Source: Lysinibacillus cavernae
GTDB taxonomy: Bacteria > Bacillota > Bacilli > Bacillales_A > Planococcaceae
DNA: 64,000 nucleotides
Direction of reading: 5' to 3'
Assembly: GCF_009724685.1 (NCBI RefSeq)
Contig: NZ_WMEF01000001.1
Span: 1 to 64,000, forward strand
Shown here: positions 18,852 to 28,848 of the stretch, one piece after another
Numbering within the stretch: the first letter of the stretch is position 1
Layout: the number at the start of each line of letters is the position of its first letter
Program-made: the position numbers and the translations under genes
The notes under the pieces: generated by a model
The model's database searches: none
The model's input: the letters and a program-made list of their open reading frames with translations, nothing else
Told to the model about the DNA's origin: nothing

Positions 18852-19916
18852 TTAAATGCCATCCCCTGCATCATAGATAGACTGTTCTTCTTCACGCATC
18901 GTACGCATTAAGCTAATGACACCCAGTGTTCCAACAATAATGCTACCATTCAAAACAATGGCATAGAGATCCTTTTCTAAAAACAGCTGCACTAAAAAGT
19001 AAGAAATAGTTAGCGAAAAGATGGGCGATACAATCCAAATGCGAATGATTTTTTTCACAATATGTTGATGGAAAATTCGTTTCCCATTCTTCGCCATACC
19101 GATTCCAATAATGGATGAAGATGTTACTTGTGTTAATGGCACTGGTAGCCCAAAAATTGAGCTGACGCCAACTAGCAGTGCACCTGTACTTGAAATTAAA
19201 ATCCCTTCCGCCTTTTGAAAGCGCACAATTTTTTTACCATTTGTTTCAAGAACTCGTTTACCAAGTAGTATGGCGCCTATTGCGACAAATGCTCCTCCAA
19301 GTATAATCCCAGTAGTAACATCCATCATCCCCGCCCCAACAAGTGGCCCAACTGCATTAGCTACATTGTTCATACCTGCTGAAAAGGCTTCAAAAAATCC
19401 TGCTAATATGAGAAGAACTGTTAAAATAGGACGATCTCTTAGGAGCCCTCTAGTTTGTAATTTATATAACAACTTTCCAAATAGAAAGGTAATGACAAAG
19501 GCTACAAGCGGTACAATGACCCAAAAAGCTATGATAACAAGCAAAGAGTGGACAAATAGCACTTTATAAGCAATTCCTACGCCTACGACCGCTCCGACCG
19601 TTACTTCACTCGTTGATAAGGGAATGCCTAATAGATTGGCAAAAAATAAGGAGCTCGTCGCAGAAATCAAAATAATAATGACAACCTTTACGGTAATATA
19701 CTCCTGTGGCATAATGCCTGAGCTAATCGTTTTGACAACTTCTCCTCCGCCTAATACAGCCCCACTATAGACACCTATTGCACATAACAGTAATGCTTGC
19801 CACGCTTTGTTGATGGCACCTGCACCGTAAGCGACACCCATTGAGGCTGCTGCTCCGCTTGCCCCTATATTCATCGCAAAAAATAAACTAATCGCTATTG
19901 CAACATATTCAAGCAT
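18852..19916 (-). CDS. cysP: PiT-family sulfate permease CysP
   Basis: A 354-residue protein with about 11 membrane helices and the duplicated PiT repeats (IGASGAAASMGVAYGAGAIN near the N-terminus; GMNNVANAVGPLVGAG in the middle). PiT proteins carry phosphate or sulfate. The place between cysH and sat matches B. subtilis CysP, a sulfate permease, so sulfate is the likely substrate. The ATG has AAAGGAG 8 bases upstream and lies 12 bases after cysH. It provides a route independent of the ABC transporter encoded divergently. Confidence 0.88.
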   Translation of the reverse strand: MLEYVAIAISLFFAMNIGASGAAASMGVAYGAGAINKAWQALLLCAIGVYSGAVLGGGEVVKTISSGIMPQEYITVKVVIIILISATSSLFFANLLGIPLSTSEVTVGAVVGVGIAYKVLFVHSLLVIIAFWVIVPLVAFVITFLFGKLLYKLQTRGLLRDRPILTVLLILAGFFEAFSAGMNNVANAVGPLVGAGMMDVTTGIILGGAFVAIGAILLGKRVLETNGKKIVRFQKAEGILISSTGALLVGVSSIFGLPVPLTQVTSSSIIGIGMAKNGKRIFHQHIVKKIIRIWIVSPIFSLTISYFLVQLFLEKDLYAIVLNGSIIVGTLGVISLMRTMREEEQSIYDAGDGI

Positions 19917-19928
19917 GGCTTAACTCCT

Positions 19929-20630
19929 TTATTCATGTAACCCGCATTCCGTTTTACCAGACCCTTGCCATCTGCCAGAACGTAAATCATCCATCGTAAA
20001 CGCTGGCTTTGTACAATGCTCACAGCCGATACTTGGATAGCCTTGATCATGCAATGGATTGTATGGCAAATCGTGCTTGGAAACATAGCGCCAGACATCC
20101 TTCCAAGTCCAATGAATCAGTGGACATATTTTAATCGACTTAAATTTATCGTCACGATTAAGAAAATTTGTCTGTTGACGTGTTGGTGATTGTTCTCGAC
20201 GTAAGCCAGATATCCAAGCCTTTTTACCTGACAAAGCTTCATGTAAAGGCTTAATCTTGCGAATGTCACAGCATTTATTTGGGTTTGACTTCCATAGTTC
20301 ATCACCATGTTGAGCAGCTTGTTGCTCTAGTGTAAGTGCAGGCTTCTTCATGACAATGTTTAGTTGTGGATATTTTTCTTTGACTTTATTAATCGTTTCA
20401 TAGGTTTCTTTAAAATGGACATCTGTATCTAAAAATACAATCGTAGCGTCTGGCTTTACCTTAGAAATGAGGTCAATTAAAACAATGCCCTCAATGCCGA
20501 AGCTACATGCATAGACGATTTCCTCCCCATATTCTTGATAGCTCCACTGTAAAACCTCTAGCGCAGCCTTATACAGATCATCGACCTGAAAATCAATGAT
20601 CGGTTCTTGCCAATTTTCGTATGTTAACAT
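19929..20630 (-). CDS. cysH: APS/PAPS reductase
   Basis: A 233-residue thioredoxin-dependent reductase producing sulfite. The PP-loop segment [15 protein letters not shown] is N-terminal and the catalytic ECGLH is at the C-terminus. The pairs KCCDIRK and GCEHC are the four cysteines that bind a [4Fe-4S] cluster in APS-reducing enzymes. The cluster form can use APS, and B. subtilis CysH accepts both APS and PAPS, which would make CysC partly dispensable. The ATG at 20630 is 5 bases after GAGGGGG; the longer frame to 20666 runs into the leader terminator. First gene of the operon. Confidence 0.93.
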   Translation of the reverse strand: MLTYENWQEPIIDFQVDDLYKAALEVLQWSYQEYGEEIVYACSFGIEGIVLIDLISKVKPDATIVFLDTDVHFKETYETINKVKEKYPQLNIVMKKPALTLEQQAAQHGDELWKSNPNKCCDIRKIKPLHEALSGKKAWISGLRREQSPTRQQTNFLNRDDKFKSIKICPLIHWTWKDVWRYVSKHDLPYNPLHDQGYPSIGCEHCTKPAFTMDDLRSGRWQGSGKTECGLHE

Positions 20631-20647
20631 CGAATCCCCCTCATAGC

Positions 20648-20771
20648 AAAAAAGGCGTTCTAACAACAGACACAGTAAAACAGGTCTTTGTTAAAACGCC
20701 TCTAGTTTGACTAGCCAGCTCTGTATTTAATGATTGTTCACTAGTATTTGCTACCTCGTTCCACAATCATT
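20648..20771 (-). promoter_or_regulatory. cysH leader with terminator and possible antiterminator hairpin
   Basis: Reading the minus strand from 20771: a stem of two perfect 9-base arms (20763-20771 with 20729-20737), then GCT-GG-CTAG-TCAAA-CTAG-A-GGC at 20698-20721, then an intrinsic terminator (GGCGTTTTAACAA with TTGTTAGAACGCC, then TTTTTT) ending at about 20648. The short CTAG hairpin could pair the first GGC of the terminator arm with an upstream GCT, giving an alternative fold. The 12-base core CAAACTAGAGGC is repeated exactly in the sumT leader at 30753-30764. No S-box or T-box consensus is present. Transcription attenuation is inferred. Confidence 0.6.
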
Positions 20772-20784
20772 CTTCTTATTACCA

Positions 20785-20814
20785 AATATATACTAAAGTA
20801 CACCAAGCAGTCAA
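20785..20814 (-). promoter_or_regulatory. Sigma-A-type promoter of the cysH operon
   Basis: On the minus strand TTGACT at 20809-20814 and TATATT at 20785-20790 with 18 bases between (ATATAT at 17 is also possible). It lies directly upstream of the structured leader and about 155 bases before the cysH start. Confidence 0.6.
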
Positions 20815-20938
20815 CTAGGTTTTTTAAACTATCTTTTCATTTCACCCATTTTTTCAGTTTCTTGTTGCATATGATGGATTTTATATAAGGGTATGCAAAT
20901 TAATTTTCTAAATAAATAATCTTTTTTATAATTCCTTG

Positions 20939-21063
20939 TTGACTAATAGGAAATATATGTTTAATGTATTATTAAAGCTTTAACACAAACAATAAAATGC
21001 CGATCAGAAGATCTGAAGGCCATCTACCCATGATATTAGTTCATTGTGGGCGATGGCCTTTTG
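20939..21063 (+). promoter_or_regulatory. Promoter and attenuator leader of the sulfate ABC transporter operon
   Basis: TTGACT at 20939-20944 and TAATGT at 20962-20967 are 17 bases apart. Downstream at 20999-21020 is GCC-GATC-AGAA-GATC-TGAA-GGC, where GATC/GATC and GCC/GGC can pair. It overlaps the first arm of an intrinsic terminator (GGCCATC at 21018 with GATGGCC at 21052-21058, then TTTTG). The sbp start is 33 bases further on. The layout is the same as in the cysH and sumT leaders, with a different palindromic tetramer. The terminator is seen directly; the switch is inferred. Confidence 0.55.
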
Positions 21064-21095
21064 CATTTTCTAAGCTGAAAAGGAGCGAAATTATT

Positions 21096-22151
21096 ATGAA
21101 AAAAAAGAGGAACTTTGTTCTGCAATCATTGGCACTTATATCTGTATTATCCTTGAGTTTAACAGGCTGTAGTAGTGCTAATTCAGATGAAAAAGCAAGT
21201 GATCAAGAAGCTAAAAAATCGGTAGAGCTACTAAATGTATCTTATGATCCAACACGTGAGCTTTACGATGAGTTCAACAAAGATTTTATTAAAAAGTGGA
21301 AGGATGAAACGGGTCAAGATGTCACAATTAATCAATCGCATGGTGGATCTGGAAAACAAGGGCGAGCCGTTATTGATGGTCTTGAAGCTGACGTTGTAAC
21401 ACTTGCACTAGCTTACGATATTGATGAAATTGCTCAAACACGCGAGCTGTTAAATAAAGATTGGCAAACTGAATTTGACCACAACTCTACTCCATATACA
21501 TCAACAATTGTCTTTTTAGTACGCAAGGGCAATCCAAAAAATATTCAAGATTGGGATGATCTGACTAAAGACGATGTGTCTGTCATTACACCTAACCCTA
21601 AAACATCTGGCGGTGCACGTTGGAACTACTTAGCTGCTTGGGCCTATGCTGGAAAGTTATATAACAATGATGAAACAAAAATAAAGGAATTTATGAAATC
21701 ACTTTATAGCAATGTAGAAGTACTAGATTCTGGCGCTCGTGGTGCTACAACGACATTCGTAGAGCGAAAAATTGGAGATGTCTTAATCGCTTGGGAAAAT
21801 GAAGCTTACTTGTCTCTAAATGAATTAGGTAAGGACGAATTTGAAATCATCACACCATCGTTAAGCATTTTAGCAGAGCCACCAGTTGCTGTTGTCGACA
21901 AAATCGTTGATAAAAAAGGTACACGTGAAGTTGCAGAGGCTTACTTACAGCATTTGTATAGTGAGATCGGGCAAGAAATAGCTGCGAAAAATTATTATCG
22001 ACCACGAAACGAAACCATTTTAGCGAAATATAAAGAGCAATTCCCTCAGCTTGAACTTGTTTCCATCGATGATTTTGACGGATGGGCACAAGCACAAGCA
22101 ACCCATTTTAAAGATGGTGGTACCTTTGATGAAATATACTTACCACAATAA
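21096..22151 (+). CDS. sbp: Sulfate ABC transporter, substrate-binding lipoprotein
   Basis: A 351-residue extracellular binding protein. The lipoprotein signal ends in the lipobox LTGC near residue 22. The mature part has the sulfate-binding family signatures [23 protein letters not shown] (start [10 protein letters not shown]), [19 protein letters not shown] and [12 protein letters not shown]. The ATG at 21096 follows AAGGAGCG; the longer frame to 20997 overlaps the leader terminator and is not used. It is the first gene of sbp-cysT-cysW-cysA. Confidence 0.93.
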   Translation: MKKKRNFVLQSLALISVLSLSLTGCSSANSDEKASDQEAKKSVELLNVSYDPTRELYDEFNKDFIKKWKDETGQDVTINQSHGGSGKQGRAVIDGLEADVVTLALAYDIDEIAQTRELLNKDWQTEFDHNSTPYTSTIVFLVRKGNPKNIQDWDDLTKDDVSVITPNPKTSGGARWNYLAAWAYAGKLYNNDETKIKEFMKSLYSNVEVLDSGARGATTTFVERKIGDVLIAWENEAYLSLNELGKDEFEIITPSLSILAEPPVAVVDKIVDKKGTREVAEAYLQHLYSEIGQEIAAKNYYRPRNETILAKYKEQFPQLELVSIDDFDGWAQAQATHFKDGGTFDEIYLPQ

Positions 22152-22162
22152 GGAGCGTTTTG

Positions 22163-22996
22163 ATGAGTAGTTTAATCATGCCTAAAAAATCGCGTCGAAT
22201 TATTCCAGGCTTTCATTTATCTCTTGGTTATACGATGCTATACGTAAGTTTACTAGTGTTGCTACCACTTTCAATGATTTTTATTCATACCATGTCCTTA
22301 AGCTGGTCTGCATTTATCGATATCATTACAGAACCTCGTGCTGTTGCTTCTTATAAAATAAGCTTCAGCACAGCGCTGATTGCTGGCTTACTCAATGTTA
22401 TTTTCGGAACAGTTATCGCATGGGTTCTTGTTCGCTATCAATTTCCCTTTAAACGAATCATTGATGGACTTGTAGATTTACCCTTTGCCTTACCTACTGC
22501 TGTAGCTGGTATTGCTTTAACATCTCTCTATGCGCCAAATGGTTGGATCGGCCAATTTTTTGATTTTAAAATTGCCTTTACGCCCCTTGGCATCATTATT
22601 GCTTTAACCTTTATCGGGCTACCGTTTGTTGTACGTACTGTACAGCCCGTATTACAAAATATTAGCGCTGAAGTCGAGGAAGCTTCAGCAAGTCTTGGGG
22701 CAAATCGTTTACAAACCTTTCGTAGAGTCATTTTGCCAGAGCTATTACCTGCTATTTTAACTGGCTTTTCATTGGCTTTTGCTCGTGCTCTCGGTGAATA
22801 TGGATCTGTTGTTTTCATAGCAGGAAATATGCCGATGAAAACGGAAATTACGCCATTAATTATTATGACAAAACTAGAACAATATGATTATGCAGGTGCA
22901 ACAGCAATAGCAGTAGTGATGCTTGTCACGTCCTTTCTTTTATTATTAACCATTAACTTGATACAATGGCTAGCCAATCGTCGGTTTGTACATTAG
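22163..22996 (+). CDS. cysT: Sulfate ABC transporter permease CysT
   Basis: A 277-residue inner-membrane permease with six helices. The EAA loop that docks the ATPase is at about residues 172-192 (EEASASLGANRLQTFRRVIL). LPFALPTAVAGIAL and ARALGEYGSVVFIAGN are typical of CysT/CysU. The ATG at 22163 is 7 bases after AAGGAG. It pairs with CysW as a heterodimeric channel. Thiosulfate may be a second substrate, as for known CysTWA systems. Confidence 0.93.
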   Translation: MSSLIMPKKSRRIIPGFHLSLGYTMLYVSLLVLLPLSMIFIHTMSLSWSAFIDIITEPRAVASYKISFSTALIAGLLNVIFGTVIAWVLVRYQFPFKRIIDGLVDLPFALPTAVAGIALTSLYAPNGWIGQFFDFKIAFTPLGIIIALTFIGLPFVVRTVQPVLQNISAEVEEASASLGANRLQTFRRVILPELLPAILTGFSLAFARALGEYGSVVFIAGNMPMKTEITPLIIMTKLEQYDYAGATAIAVVMLVTSFLLLLTINLIQWLANRRFVH

Positions 22997-23006
22997 GAGG
23001 TACTAT

Positions 23007-23882
23007 ATGGAACAATCAACAGCTATTCAGCAGGCTAGTAATGTGAAAAATAAAGCCGCCACCAAGTCTGCTGCTTTACAGGAGCCTCGTATTATTCGCT
23101 ATACGTTAACGTTTATTGCCCTAGCTTTCTTAGCTTTCTTTATCGTATTACCTTTAGTAACTATTTTTATTACAGCCTTTCAAAAAGGAGTCGACGTTTA
23201 CTTTGCTGCTATTACCCATCCAGATGCATTAGCTGCTATTAAACTCACCTTAATTGTCGTAGTTATTGCCGTACCACTGAATGCGATCTTTGGCGTAATG
23301 GCTGCTTGGTCGCTCACAAAGTTTAATTTTAAGGGGAAAAATCTATTACTTACCATTGTTGATTTACCTTTTGCAGTCTCCCCTGTTATCGCAGGTTTAG
23401 TATTTATTTTGTTGTTTGGCTCACAGGGGCTATTTGGTGATTGGTTGTTCGCAAATGATATCAAAATTGTTTTTGCGCTTCCTGGTATTGTCCTTGCCAC
23501 TATTTTTGTCACACTACCCTTTGTTGCACGTGAGCTAATTCCTCTGATGCAAACACAAGGTACGTCTGAGGAAGAAGCATCCATTTCATTGGGGGCAAGT
23601 GGCTTTAAAACCTTTTGGTATGTCACGTTACCCAATATTAAATGGGGATTATTCTATGGTTTGATTTTATGTAATGCACGAGCCATTGGCGAATTTGGTG
23701 CTGTCTCTGTTGTATCTGGTCATATTCGAGGTATGACAAATACGATGCCGCTTCATATTGAAATTCTCTACAATGAATACCAATTTTCAGCTGCCTTTGC
23801 TGTTGCTTCTTTAATGAGTGTCATGGCCATCTTTACATTAGTTGTGAAAGACATTATTGCATGGAAATCAAAATCTAGTTAA
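23007..23882 (+). CDS. cysW: Sulfate ABC transporter permease CysW
   Basis: A 291-residue six-helix permease with an N-terminal extension of about 35 mostly polar residues. It has the EAA loop EEEASISLGASGFKTFWYVT and the CysW-type NARAIGEFGAVSVVSGHIRG. The ATG at 23007 is 6 bases after AGGAGG, 10 bases after cysT. It completes the membrane domain with CysT. Confidence 0.93.
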   Translation: MEQSTAIQQASNVKNKAATKSAALQEPRIIRYTLTFIALAFLAFFIVLPLVTIFITAFQKGVDVYFAAITHPDALAAIKLTLIVVVIAVPLNAIFGVMAAWSLTKFNFKGKNLLLTIVDLPFAVSPVIAGLVFILLFGSQGLFGDWLFANDIKIVFALPGIVLATIFVTLPFVARELIPLMQTQGTSEEEASISLGASGFKTFWYVTLPNIKWGLFYGLILCNARAIGEFGAVSVVSGHIRGMTNTMPLHIEILYNEYQFSAAFAVASLMSVMAIFTLVVKDIIAWKSKSS

Positions 23883-23897
23883 AAGGAGATGGTCTAT

Positions 23898-24968
23898 TTG
23901 AGTATACAAATTAAAAACGTATCTAAAAAATACGGTTCTTTTCAAGCATTGGAAGATATTTCAGTCCATATTCAATCTGGGGAATTAGTAGCGCTGTTAG
24001 GTCCTTCTGGATCAGGAAAAACTTCATTATTACGTGTGATTGCTGGACTTGAAACCACTGATGTTGGCGACATCTTATTTGATGATCATTCAATAACTGA
24101 TAGACACCCTAAGGAACGTAATGTAGGTTTTGTCTTTCAACATTATGCTCTTTTTCGCCATATGACGGTCTTTGATAATGTGGCTTATGGATTGAAGGTA
24201 CGCCCTCGAAAAAGCAGACCCTCAAAACAAGAAATCAAAGATAAAGTGATGGAATTGTTGCGACTTGTGAAACTTGAAAATTTCTCAGATCGGTATCCAA
24301 CGCAGCTTTCAGGTGGACAGCGACAGCGTGTGGCACTAGCAAGAGCGCTTGCAGTAGAGCCTAAAGTTCTTTTATTAGATGAACCATTCGGTGCACTCGA
24401 TGCAAAAGTACGCAAAGAATTACGTCGTTGGCTACGAAAACTACACGATGAATTTCATATTACAAGTATTTTTGTTACACATGACCAAGAGGAAGCTCTA
24501 GATGTGGCAGATCGTATTGTAGTAATGAACAATGGCAAAATCGAGCAAATTGGCAGTCCAGACGAGGTCTATACAAATCCAAAAAGTCCATTTGTCTATG
24601 ACTTTTTAGGCAATGTCAATCTCTTTAAAGGTCGCTTACATAACGGTAAGCTCATGCATGGTGAAATTGCTCTTGATGTACCTGATGCCCTAACACATTC
24701 AGATGACAATGCAATAGGCTATGTACGTCCCCATGACATTCATATTGAGAAAGAGCGTAATCTAGGTACGGTTCCTGTTAAAATTAATCATATCCATTTG
24801 CTAGGACCTCTTGTTCAAATTGAATTACGCCGTGAGGATCTTGATGAATTTTTAGAAGCAGAGTTATCAAAAGAACAATTTCACCTTCTGCAACTGAAAG
24901 TGGGTGACCAAGTATTTGTAAAGCCTAAACAATTAAAGGTGTTTATCCCCGAAGATTACTCCATTTAA
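23898..24968 (+). CDS. cysA: Sulfate ABC transporter ATP-binding protein
   Basis: A 356-residue ATPase with Walker [10 protein letters not shown], signature LSGGQRQR, Walker [13 protein letters not shown] and H-loop FVTHDQEEA. After about residue 235 comes a TOBE-like regulatory domain ([12 protein letters not shown]), usual in CysA/PotA. I chose the TTG at 23898, 9 bases after AAAAGGAG; an in-frame ATG at 23889 abuts that site. Last gene of the operon, followed by a terminator. Confidence 0.92.
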   Translation: MSIQIKNVSKKYGSFQALEDISVHIQSGELVALLGPSGSGKTSLLRVIAGLETTDVGDILFDDHSITDRHPKERNVGFVFQHYALFRHMTVFDNVAYGLKVRPRKSRPSKQEIKDKVMELLRLVKLENFSDRYPTQLSGGQRQRVALARALAVEPKVLLLDEPFGALDAKVRKELRRWLRKLHDEFHITSIFVTHDQEEALDVADRIVVMNNGKIEQIGSPDEVYTNPKSPFVYDFLGNVNLFKGRLHNGKLMHGEIALDVPDALTHSDDNAIGYVRPHDIHIEKERNLGTVPVKINHIHLLGPLVQIELRREDLDEFLEAELSKEQFHLLQLKVGDQVFVKPKQLKVFIPEDYSI

Positions 24969-25006
24969 AAAACCATGTAGCAGAGAAATTTGCTACATGG
25001 TTTTTA
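24968..25006 (+). terminator. Bidirectional terminator between cysA and cysI
   Basis: AAAAACCATGTAGCA pairs with TGCTACATGGTTTTT around GAGAAATT. A and T runs on both sides serve the two convergent sulfur operons. Confidence 0.87.
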
Positions 25007-26725
25007 TTATGAATGAAAATTTCTACCATCATGAACAGCTGTCACATATCCAGTACGAATAACAAAATCACCAAAATGCTCACCTTCTAAACGTTCTTTT
25101 GCAAAATGTAGAAGGATTGGTCGTAGCTCTGCTAAAATTTCTTCTTCACCAATATTCTCACGATAGATTTTATTTAATCGGTTGCCTGTAAAGCTTGCAC
25201 CTAGATACATATTATATTTGCCTGGTCCTTTACCAATAAAGCCGATTTCACTCATGGCTGCACGTGAACAGCCATTTGGACAGCCAGACATGCGAATGAC
25301 AATTTCTGTTTCATTTAAGCCCGCTTCATCGATAATCGCATCAATTTTCGTAATGAGAGAGGGTAAATAGCGCTCTGCTTCGGCCATCGCTAAACCACAT
25401 GTAGGTAAAGATACACAGGCAATGGAATTGCGGCGCAGGGCGGAATAATGAGCTCCATCCGTCAGTTTGTATTGTTCAATAACAGCACTAATTTTTTTCT
25501 TATTTTGTGGTGTTACATCACTAATCATTAAATTTTGGTTCGGTGTTAAACGAAAATCACCCGTGTGTACCTTTGCGATTTCACGTAATCCTGTTAATAA
25601 CTGATACTCTTCAAAGTCTTTTATACGACCATTTTGAATGAATAACGTATAATGCCAATTACCATTTGAACCTTTGATCCAGCCAAATTCATCTCCTGTA
25701 CGCTCGAATGTAAAGGGACGAGCCTTCTGAATTTCCCAGCCTAGACGACGTGTTAATTCTTCTTGGAACCATTCAAGTCCTCTTGCATCGATTGTGTATT
25801 TAAATCGTGCATTTTTTCGGACAGAGCGATTCCCATAATCACGTTGGATCGTAATTATTTTTTCTGCTGTTTCCAATAATTTATCTGGCGTAATAAAGCC
25901 AATTACACGAGCAAGCTGTGGATAGGTTTCATGATCGCCATGCGTCATACCCATGCCTCCACCAACCGCTACATTAAAGCCAATAAGCTGACTATCTTCA
26001 ACGATGGCAATCAATCCGATATCTTGCGAATAAACATCAACATCGTTACTTGGTGGGATGGCAATCCCAATTTTAAATTTTCGAGGCAAGTATTGAGCTC
26101 CGTATATCGGTTCAATTTCTTCATCCTGACTATCTACTACCTTTTCCCCATCCAACCATAATTCATGATAAGCACGTGTTCGAGGCAATAAATGCTCACT
26201 TAGTTTGGCAGACCAGTTGTAAACCTCTTCATGTAAGGCAGATTGGTTTGGATTGACATTACACATCACATTACGGTTTACATCCCCACAGGCCGCAAGA
26301 GAATCCAAAAGCACTTCATTGATTTCCTGCATATATTTTTTGACATTCCATTTTAAAATGCCATGTACTTGAAATGCTTGACGTGTTGTTAATTTTAAAG
26401 AGCCATTGCCATACTTTCTAGCCATTTCATCCATCACAAGCCATTGTGCTGGTGTGGCTGCTCCACCTGGTGTTCGTACACGCACCATAAATTGATAAGC
26501 AGGTTCCAGCTTTTGGCGTTGACGTTCATTGCGAAGATCTCGATCGTCCTGTAGGTAACTACCATGGAATTTCATTAGGCGATTATCGTCCTCTGGAATA
26601 CCAGAGCTTAATGGATCATTCATGGTACGTTCAAGACTTCCGCGTAGGTAATTACTTTCGGTCTTAATGCGCTCTACATCACTTGGTTTTCCAGGCTGTG
26701 GAGGTAAAACTATTTTATCTGTCAT
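25007..26725 (-). CDS. cysI: Assimilatory sulfite reductase hemoprotein (beta) subunit
   Basis: A 572-residue siroheme and [4Fe-4S] enzyme that reduces sulfite to sulfide with six electrons. Both duplicated ferredoxin-like halves are present. The cluster and siroheme cysteines are in [19 protein letters not shown] and [12 protein letters not shown] (C-x5-C and C-x3-C). [19 protein letters not shown] is the N-terminal substrate-site segment. The ATG is behind AAAGGAGCG. It is the distal gene of the sumT-sirB-yezD-cysJ-cysI set; a 131-base gap separates it from cysJ. Confidence 0.95.
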   Translation of the reverse strand: MTDKIVLPPQPGKPSDVERIKTESNYLRGSLERTMNDPLSSGIPEDDNRLMKFHGSYLQDDRDLRNERQRQKLEPAYQFMVRVRTPGGAATPAQWLVMDEMARKYGNGSLKLTTRQAFQVHGILKWNVKKYMQEINEVLLDSLAACGDVNRNVMCNVNPNQSALHEEVYNWSAKLSEHLLPRTRAYHELWLDGEKVVDSQDEEIEPIYGAQYLPRKFKIGIAIPPSNDVDVYSQDIGLIAIVEDSQLIGFNVAVGGGMGMTHGDHETYPQLARVIGFITPDKLLETAEKIITIQRDYGNRSVRKNARFKYTIDARGLEWFQEELTRRLGWEIQKARPFTFERTGDEFGWIKGSNGNWHYTLFIQNGRIKDFEEYQLLTGLREIAKVHTGDFRLTPNQNLMISDVTPQNKKKISAVIEQYKLTDGAHYSALRRNSIACVSLPTCGLAMAEAERYLPSLITKIDAIIDEAGLNETEIVIRMSGCPNGCSRAAMSEIGFIGKGPGKYNMYLGASFTGNRLNKIYRENIGEEEILAELRPILLHFAKERLEGEHFGDFVIRTGYVTAVHDGRNFHS

Positions 26726-26737
26726 TCTATATCGCTC

Positions 26738-26800
26738 CTTTAATCCATTACACCACGGCGTTTCGGTTTACACCTGAGGCTTCGCTTGCTATTAAAGTAT
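26738..26800. repeat. Copy of an imperfect dispersed intergenic repeat
   Basis: The plus strand reads ATTACACCACGGCG, then about 20 bases later TGAGGCTTCGCTTGC. A similar arrangement (ATTACACCTCGGCG, then TGACGCTTC) occurs at 30397-30430, and the TGATGCTTCGCT part alone at 30655-30666. All copies lie in gaps next to the siroheme and sulfite reductase genes. The 131-base cysJ-cysI gap holds nothing else recognisable. Confidence 0.4.
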
Positions 26801-26856
26801 TTATCTTACTATTCGAAAGGGAGGGGTTTTTCTCATATAAAAGGGTGCCCGTTCAG

Positions 26857-28650
26857 TTAATAAACGTCACGTTGGTAGCGTTTTTGCTGTTTTAATTCGT
26901 TCACAAAGACTTTCGTTTCCTCTGTCGTTTTCTGTCCTTGCTGTTCAATAATTCGATGAATAGCTGCATCCACATCTGCTGCCATTGCTTTTTTATCACC
27001 ACATACATAAATGACAGCACCCTGCTCAAGCCATTCATAAAAACTTGCCGCATTTTCTTGCAATTTATGTTGAACATAGACTTTTTTATCAGTATCACGT
27101 GAAAAGGCCACATGCATTTGGCTTAACGTGCCAGAAGCAAGCCAACGTTGACAATCGGTTTGATAAAGGAAATCCGTTACAAAATGCTGATCGCCAAAGA
27201 TGAGCCAAGCTTTCCCCTCAATCCCTAACTCTTCTCGCTCCTCTAGAAAAGCTCTATATGGAGCAATGCCTGTGCCTGCACCAATCATAATAATTGGTGT
27301 ATCCTCATGTTCTGGTAATCTGAAGTTTGGGTTTTTATGAACATAGATTGGCAATGTATCGCCAATTTGTATTCGTTCTGCAACATTACCAGAGCAAACA
27401 CCAAAACGTTGTCGGCCAGCTGTTTCGTAGCTTACTTTGCTAATTGTTAAATGCACTTCTTCACTATTGGCCTTTTGGCTACTAGCAATGGAGTAAAGTC
27501 GTGCTGGAATTTTACGCAGCATTTCAACAAACTGCTGAGCACTCCATGTAAATGGTTTAAAATCTTCTACTACATCAAGTAAGTCTCTGCCTGTTGCATA
27601 GTCCTTCCATGCACCAGATTCTTGTATTAGCTTTATAAACTCATGATGCTCAGTGTAAGTACCGATTTTTTCTAACAATGGCCTAGATAACACAGTAATT
27701 TCTACTTTTTTCTGTAATGCATCCCTTAATGGCATCGTTTCATTTAAAACGGTCACCTCAGTTTCTGGATCGAATTGCAATGCAGTCAGTAATGTATTTA
27801 CTAACTGCTCATCATTCTCTGGTTGAATCCCAATACTATCTCCAGGCTCAAAATGGAAATTAGCTCCCTCAATAGATAATTCAAGATGACGCGTTTCTTT
27901 ATTAGAGCCACGACCATTTAAGTTTATATTTTCAAGCACCTCAGCATAAAATGGATTTTTTCTTGAATATGTAGAATCTCCTAGTATTTGTGTTTCATTG
28001 TTCGGTGTTGAAGTTGACGCTGCTGAAGTTGCTTGTTGCAGAAATTCCTGTTGAACCTCTGAGAACCACTGTGCAGCTGCGTCATCATAATCCACATCAC
28101 AATCAGTTCGGGGGACAATTCTTGTTGCGCCTAATTTGGCAAATTGCTCATCAAAGTCCTTACCTGTTTTGCAAAAAAATTCATAGGAGCTATCTCCTAA
28201 TGCAAGGACTGAATATCGAAGATGCTCTAGTTTTGGTGCTCTTTTACTATGCAAAAATTCATAGAATTGAATCGCTTGATCTGGCGGATCGCCTTCTCCA
28301 TGTGTACTCACAATAAGTAAGAGATTTGTAATCTTTTTTAAGTTCGTTGCTTTAAATTTCCCTAATGAGGAAACAGTAACATCTACATTTTGAGCTTTTA
28401 AGGCTGATGCATACTTTTCAGCTAATCCTTGACTATTGCCTGTTTGAGAGCCATATAAAATCGTCATTGTTGTCGTTATGGGTTGGACTGCTGGTGTTGC
28501 TTGTTCACCAATAGCTTCAAGTGTTGCTTGTGAAGCACTTAAATAGCCGCTTAGCCAAATTTTTTGCTCCATTGTTAATTTAGGTAGAAGCTCGTTTAAT
28601 AATTTTACCTGCTCTTCATTAAATGGACTGTTTATTACTTGCAGTTTCAA
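26857..28650 (-). CDS. cysJ: Sulfite reductase flavoprotein (alpha) subunit, NADPH-dependent
   Basis: A 597-residue diflavin reductase that passes electrons from NADPH to CysI. The flavodoxin domain (FMN) lies at about residues 60-205 (LYGSQTGNSQGLAEKYA, STHGEGDPPDQAIQFYEFL). The FAD-binding ferredoxin-reductase domain starts at about 220 (RLYSIASSQK, RFGVCSGNVA). The NADP domain has GAGTGIAPYRAFLEER and a C-terminal end in RYQRDVY. I chose the TTG at 28650, 6 bases after GAGGTGG; the GTG 5 codons upstream overlaps the site. Confidence 0.94.
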   Translation of the reverse strand: MKLQVINSPFNEEQVKLLNELLPKLTMEQKIWLSGYLSASQATLEAIGEQATPAVQPITTTMTILYGSQTGNSQGLAEKYASALKAQNVDVTVSSLGKFKATNLKKITNLLLIVSTHGEGDPPDQAIQFYEFLHSKRAPKLEHLRYSVLALGDSSYEFFCKTGKDFDEQFAKLGATRIVPRTDCDVDYDDAAAQWFSEVQQEFLQQATSAASTSTPNNETQILGDSTYSRKNPFYAEVLENINLNGRGSNKETRHLELSIEGANFHFEPGDSIGIQPENDEQLVNTLLTALQFDPETEVTVLNETMPLRDALQKKVEITVLSRPLLEKIGTYTEHHEFIKLIQESGAWKDYATGRDLLDVVEDFKPFTWSAQQFVEMLRKIPARLYSIASSQKANSEEVHLTISKVSYETAGRQRFGVCSGNVAERIQIGDTLPIYVHKNPNFRLPEHEDTPIIMIGAGTGIAPYRAFLEEREELGIEGKAWLIFGDQHFVTDFLYQTDCQRWLASGTLSQMHVAFSRDTDKKVYVQHKLQENAASFYEWLEQGAVIYVCGDKKAMAADVDAAIHRIIEQQGQKTTEETKVFVNELKQQKRYQRDVY

Positions 28651-28698
28651 TCTTTGCCACCTCACGAATCATCATCATTTAATTTTCTTTAAAAAAAT

Positions 28699-28848
28699 TT
28701 ATCGAAGTCTTATTTTTTCTTTTTTTTCAATTTGAACCACATATGAGTTTTGAACAATCAATGTAATCGATCCATGGTTCACAGTATTTAATATTTGGCG
28801 GACATTATCTAATGCTAGATTTACATTTTCAGTCCTTTTATCTACCAT
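28699..28848 (-). CDS. yezD: YezD family small protein (DUF2292)
   Basis: A 49-residue protein, MVDKRTENVNLALDNV at the start, then ILNTVNHGSITLIVQ and VVQIEKKEKIRLR. The pattern (helix, then hGSItl.vq...vvqIe..EK.R) is that of DUF2292/YezD, small proteins often found in sulfur-assimilation operons. The ATG overlaps the sirB stop by one base (TAATG), which argues strongly for translation. The function is unknown; the context suggests a role in sulfite reduction or siroheme handling. Confidence 0.75.
   Translation of the reverse strand: MVDKRTENVNLALDNVRQILNTVNHGSITLIVQNSYVVQIEKKEKIRLR

Noticed and set aside
20648-21063. SAM-I (S-box) riboswitch or T-box in front of cysH or sbp
   Set aside because: Neither the S-box core (GGAGGGACTGGCCC-type) nor the T-box AGGGTGG sequence is present, and the leaders are too short for either class.
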